Position numbers and translations under genes: made by a program. This document shows, piece by piece, positions 62,879 to 64,000 of a stretch of DNA of 64,000 nt. The stretch is taken from NCBI RefSeq assembly GCF_003344865.1, contig NZ_CP031165.1, forward strand, positions 5,027,910 through 5,091,909, read 5' to 3'. The notes below the pieces were generated by a model. It was not told the origin of the DNA. It did no database searches and worked only from the letters and a program-made list of their open reading frames with translations. Source of the DNA: Euzebya pacifica (GTDB lineage: Bacteria > Actinomycetota > Nitriliruptoria > Euzebyales > Euzebyaceae). Within the stretch, counting starts at the first letter, position 1, and each line of letters starts with the position of its first letter.

Positions 62879-64000
62879 CTAGCCGCGGATGAAGCCCTCG
62901 TAGTGGCGCTGCATGAGCTGCGACTCGAGCTGCTTCATGGTCTCCAGGCCCACACCCACCACGATGAGGAGGGTGGCGCCGCCCAGCGGGAACAGCGCGT
63001 CGCCGAAGCTCAGCACGACCAGCGGGAGGATGGCCAGGGCACCCAGGTACAGCGAACCCGGCAGGGTGATGCGGGTCAGCACGCGGTCCAGGTACTCCGC
63101 GGTCGGCCGACCCGGGCGGATACCCGGGATGAAGCCGCCGTACTTCTTCATGTTGTCGGCCACGTCGATGGGGTTGAACGTGATGGCCGTGTAGAAGAAC
63201 GCGAAGAAGATGGTCAGCGCCAGGTACGTGATGATGTACACGGGGTGGGCGCCGGACGCGAAGTACTTGTCGGTGAAGTTCGTCACCGCGTCGTTGTTGA
63301 CGATCGAGGCCGCCAGCGTCGGCAGGTACAGCAGCGACGAGGCGAAGATGATTGGGATCACGCCGGACTGGTTGACCTTCAGCGGGATGTAGGTCTGCTG
63401 GCCGCCGTACTGGCGACGGCCGACCTGCCGCTTGGCGTACTGCACCGGGATCCGGCGCTGGCCCTGCTCGACGTAGACCACGCCGACGATGAGGATCAGG
63501 CCGACGATCACGAACGCGATGAACAGCGGGAGCGACTGCTGGTAGATGGCCGAGAACTGGCCGGGCAGCGCCGCGATGATCGCCGCGAAGATGATGATCG
63601 ACATGCCGTTGCCGATACCCCGCTGGGTGATCAGCTCGCCCAGCCACATGATGAAGGCCGTACCCGCGGTGAGGGTCAGGATCATCAGCGCGCGCTTGGG
63701 CACCGAGTCGTCGGGGATCAGGGCGCTGGTGTCGATGCCGGCGTTGCCGAACAGCTGGCCGGACTGGATCAGCACGATCAGGCCGGTGGACTGCAGGACG
63801 GCCAGGACGACGGTCACGTAGCGCGTGATCTGGGTGATCCGGGCCGTGCCGGTGGCGCCTTCCTTCTGCCACTCCTCCAGCTTGGGGATCACCACGGCAA
63901 GCAGCTGCATGATGATCGACGCCGTGATGTACGGCATGATCCCGAGCGCGAAGACGGCCAGCTGGGTCAGTGCCCCACCGCTGAACAGGTTCAGCAGCTG
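62879..64000 (-). CDS. secY: preprotein translocase subunit SecY, 5'-truncated by the window
   Basis: Frame open to the right edge; 373 residues visible, the C-terminal ~85% of SecY. Seen: LLNLFSGGALTQLAVFALGI, MPYITASIIMQLL (helix 2 region), then successive helices, the central cytoplasmic loop VEQGQRRIPVQYAKRQVGRR, FNPIDVADNMKKYGGFIPGI and RPGRPTAEYLDRVLTRITLPG, ending MQRHYEGFIRG. SecY is the channel-forming subunit of the protein export complex. Upstream start lies outside the window. Confidence 0.97.
   Translation of the reverse strand, partial: QLLNLFSGGALTQLAVFALGIMPYITASIIMQLLAVVIPKLEEWQKEGATGTARITQITRYVTVVLAVLQSTGLIVLIQSGQLFGNAGIDTSALIPDDSVPKRALMILTLTAGTAFIMWLGELITQRGIGNGMSIIIFAAIIAALPGQFSAIYQQSLPLFIAFVIVGLILIVGVVYVEQGQRRIPVQYAKRQVGRRQYGGQQTYIPLKVNQSGVIPIIFASSLLYLPTLAASIVNNDAVTNFTDKYFASGAHPVYIITYLALTIFFAFFYTAITFNPIDVADNMKKYGGFIPGIRPGRPTAEYLDRVLTRITLPGSLYLGALAILPLVVLSFGDALFPLGGATLLIVVGVGLETMKQLESQLMQRHYEGFIRG

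Overview
The window comes from a high-GC actinobacterium. Evidence: GTG starts are frequent, several -10 boxes sit directly before start codons (leaderless transcripts), there is a full set of F420 biosynthesis genes, and two secreted proteins carry cell-wall-binding repeat 2 domains. The gene mix would suit a deep-branching marine or soil lineage such as Nitriliruptoria/Euzebya, but that is inference; only the phylum-level call is well supported.

Layout. (1) 0.0-6.6 kb: end of an M18 aminopeptidase, an AI-2E-type permease, then the minus-strand cell-envelope block glmS-acpS-nnr-alr. (2) 6.7-14.4 kb: a DUF3105 protein, a TetR repressor divergent from a three-gene MacB-like ABC exporter with a perfect palindromic operator between them, and the F420 genes cofE and cofD with an LLM-class oxidoreductase. 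(3) 14.4-20.8 kb: a secreted beta-propeller/cell-wall-binding protein, the fused CofGH synthase fbiC, and an MFS transporter. (4) 20.8-29.6 kb: a secreted ThuA-cupredoxin protein divergent from a compact seven-gene ebo-like operon: inositol-phosphate-synthase-like cyclase, EboC, TIM-barrel isomerase, EboA, EboB, EboE and an EboF-like phosphatase. (5) 29.7-51.7 kb: secreted carbohydrate-active functions: a frameshifted double esterase, three PQQ-type sugar dehydrogenases, a double-cupredoxin lipoprotein, a ThuA/cell-wall-binding protein, a triple 3-keto-disaccharide-hydrolase-domain protein, a Tat-exported TIM-barrel isomerase, and a ROK kinase plus ROK repressor; a MacB-like ATPase and permease lie within it. 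(6) 51.8-64.0 kb: core genes glmM, rpsI, rplM, a DJ-1 protein, truA, rplQ, rpoA, rpsD, rpsK, rpsM, map, a HAD phosphatase, adk and secY.

How it fits together. The core genes at both ends belong to one conserved actinobacterial neighbourhood (secY-adk-map-rps/rpl-rpoA-truA-rplM-rpsI-glmM-glmS-acpS-nnr-alr). Here glmM and glmS, which act in consecutive UDP-GlcNAc steps, are separated by about 45 kb of accessory DNA. That accessory DNA holds the two most interesting systems: an ebo-type metabolite operon whose first gene is an inositol-phosphate-synthase homologue where characterised ebo clusters have a dehydroquinate-synthase-like EboD, and a secreted oxidative sugar-processing set. A T-rich element with a TGTTG or TCGTTG core recurs in front of many of these genes, suggesting one regulon, possibly under the local ROK repressor (inference). 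No rRNA, tRNA, CRISPR array, transposase or integrase was found.
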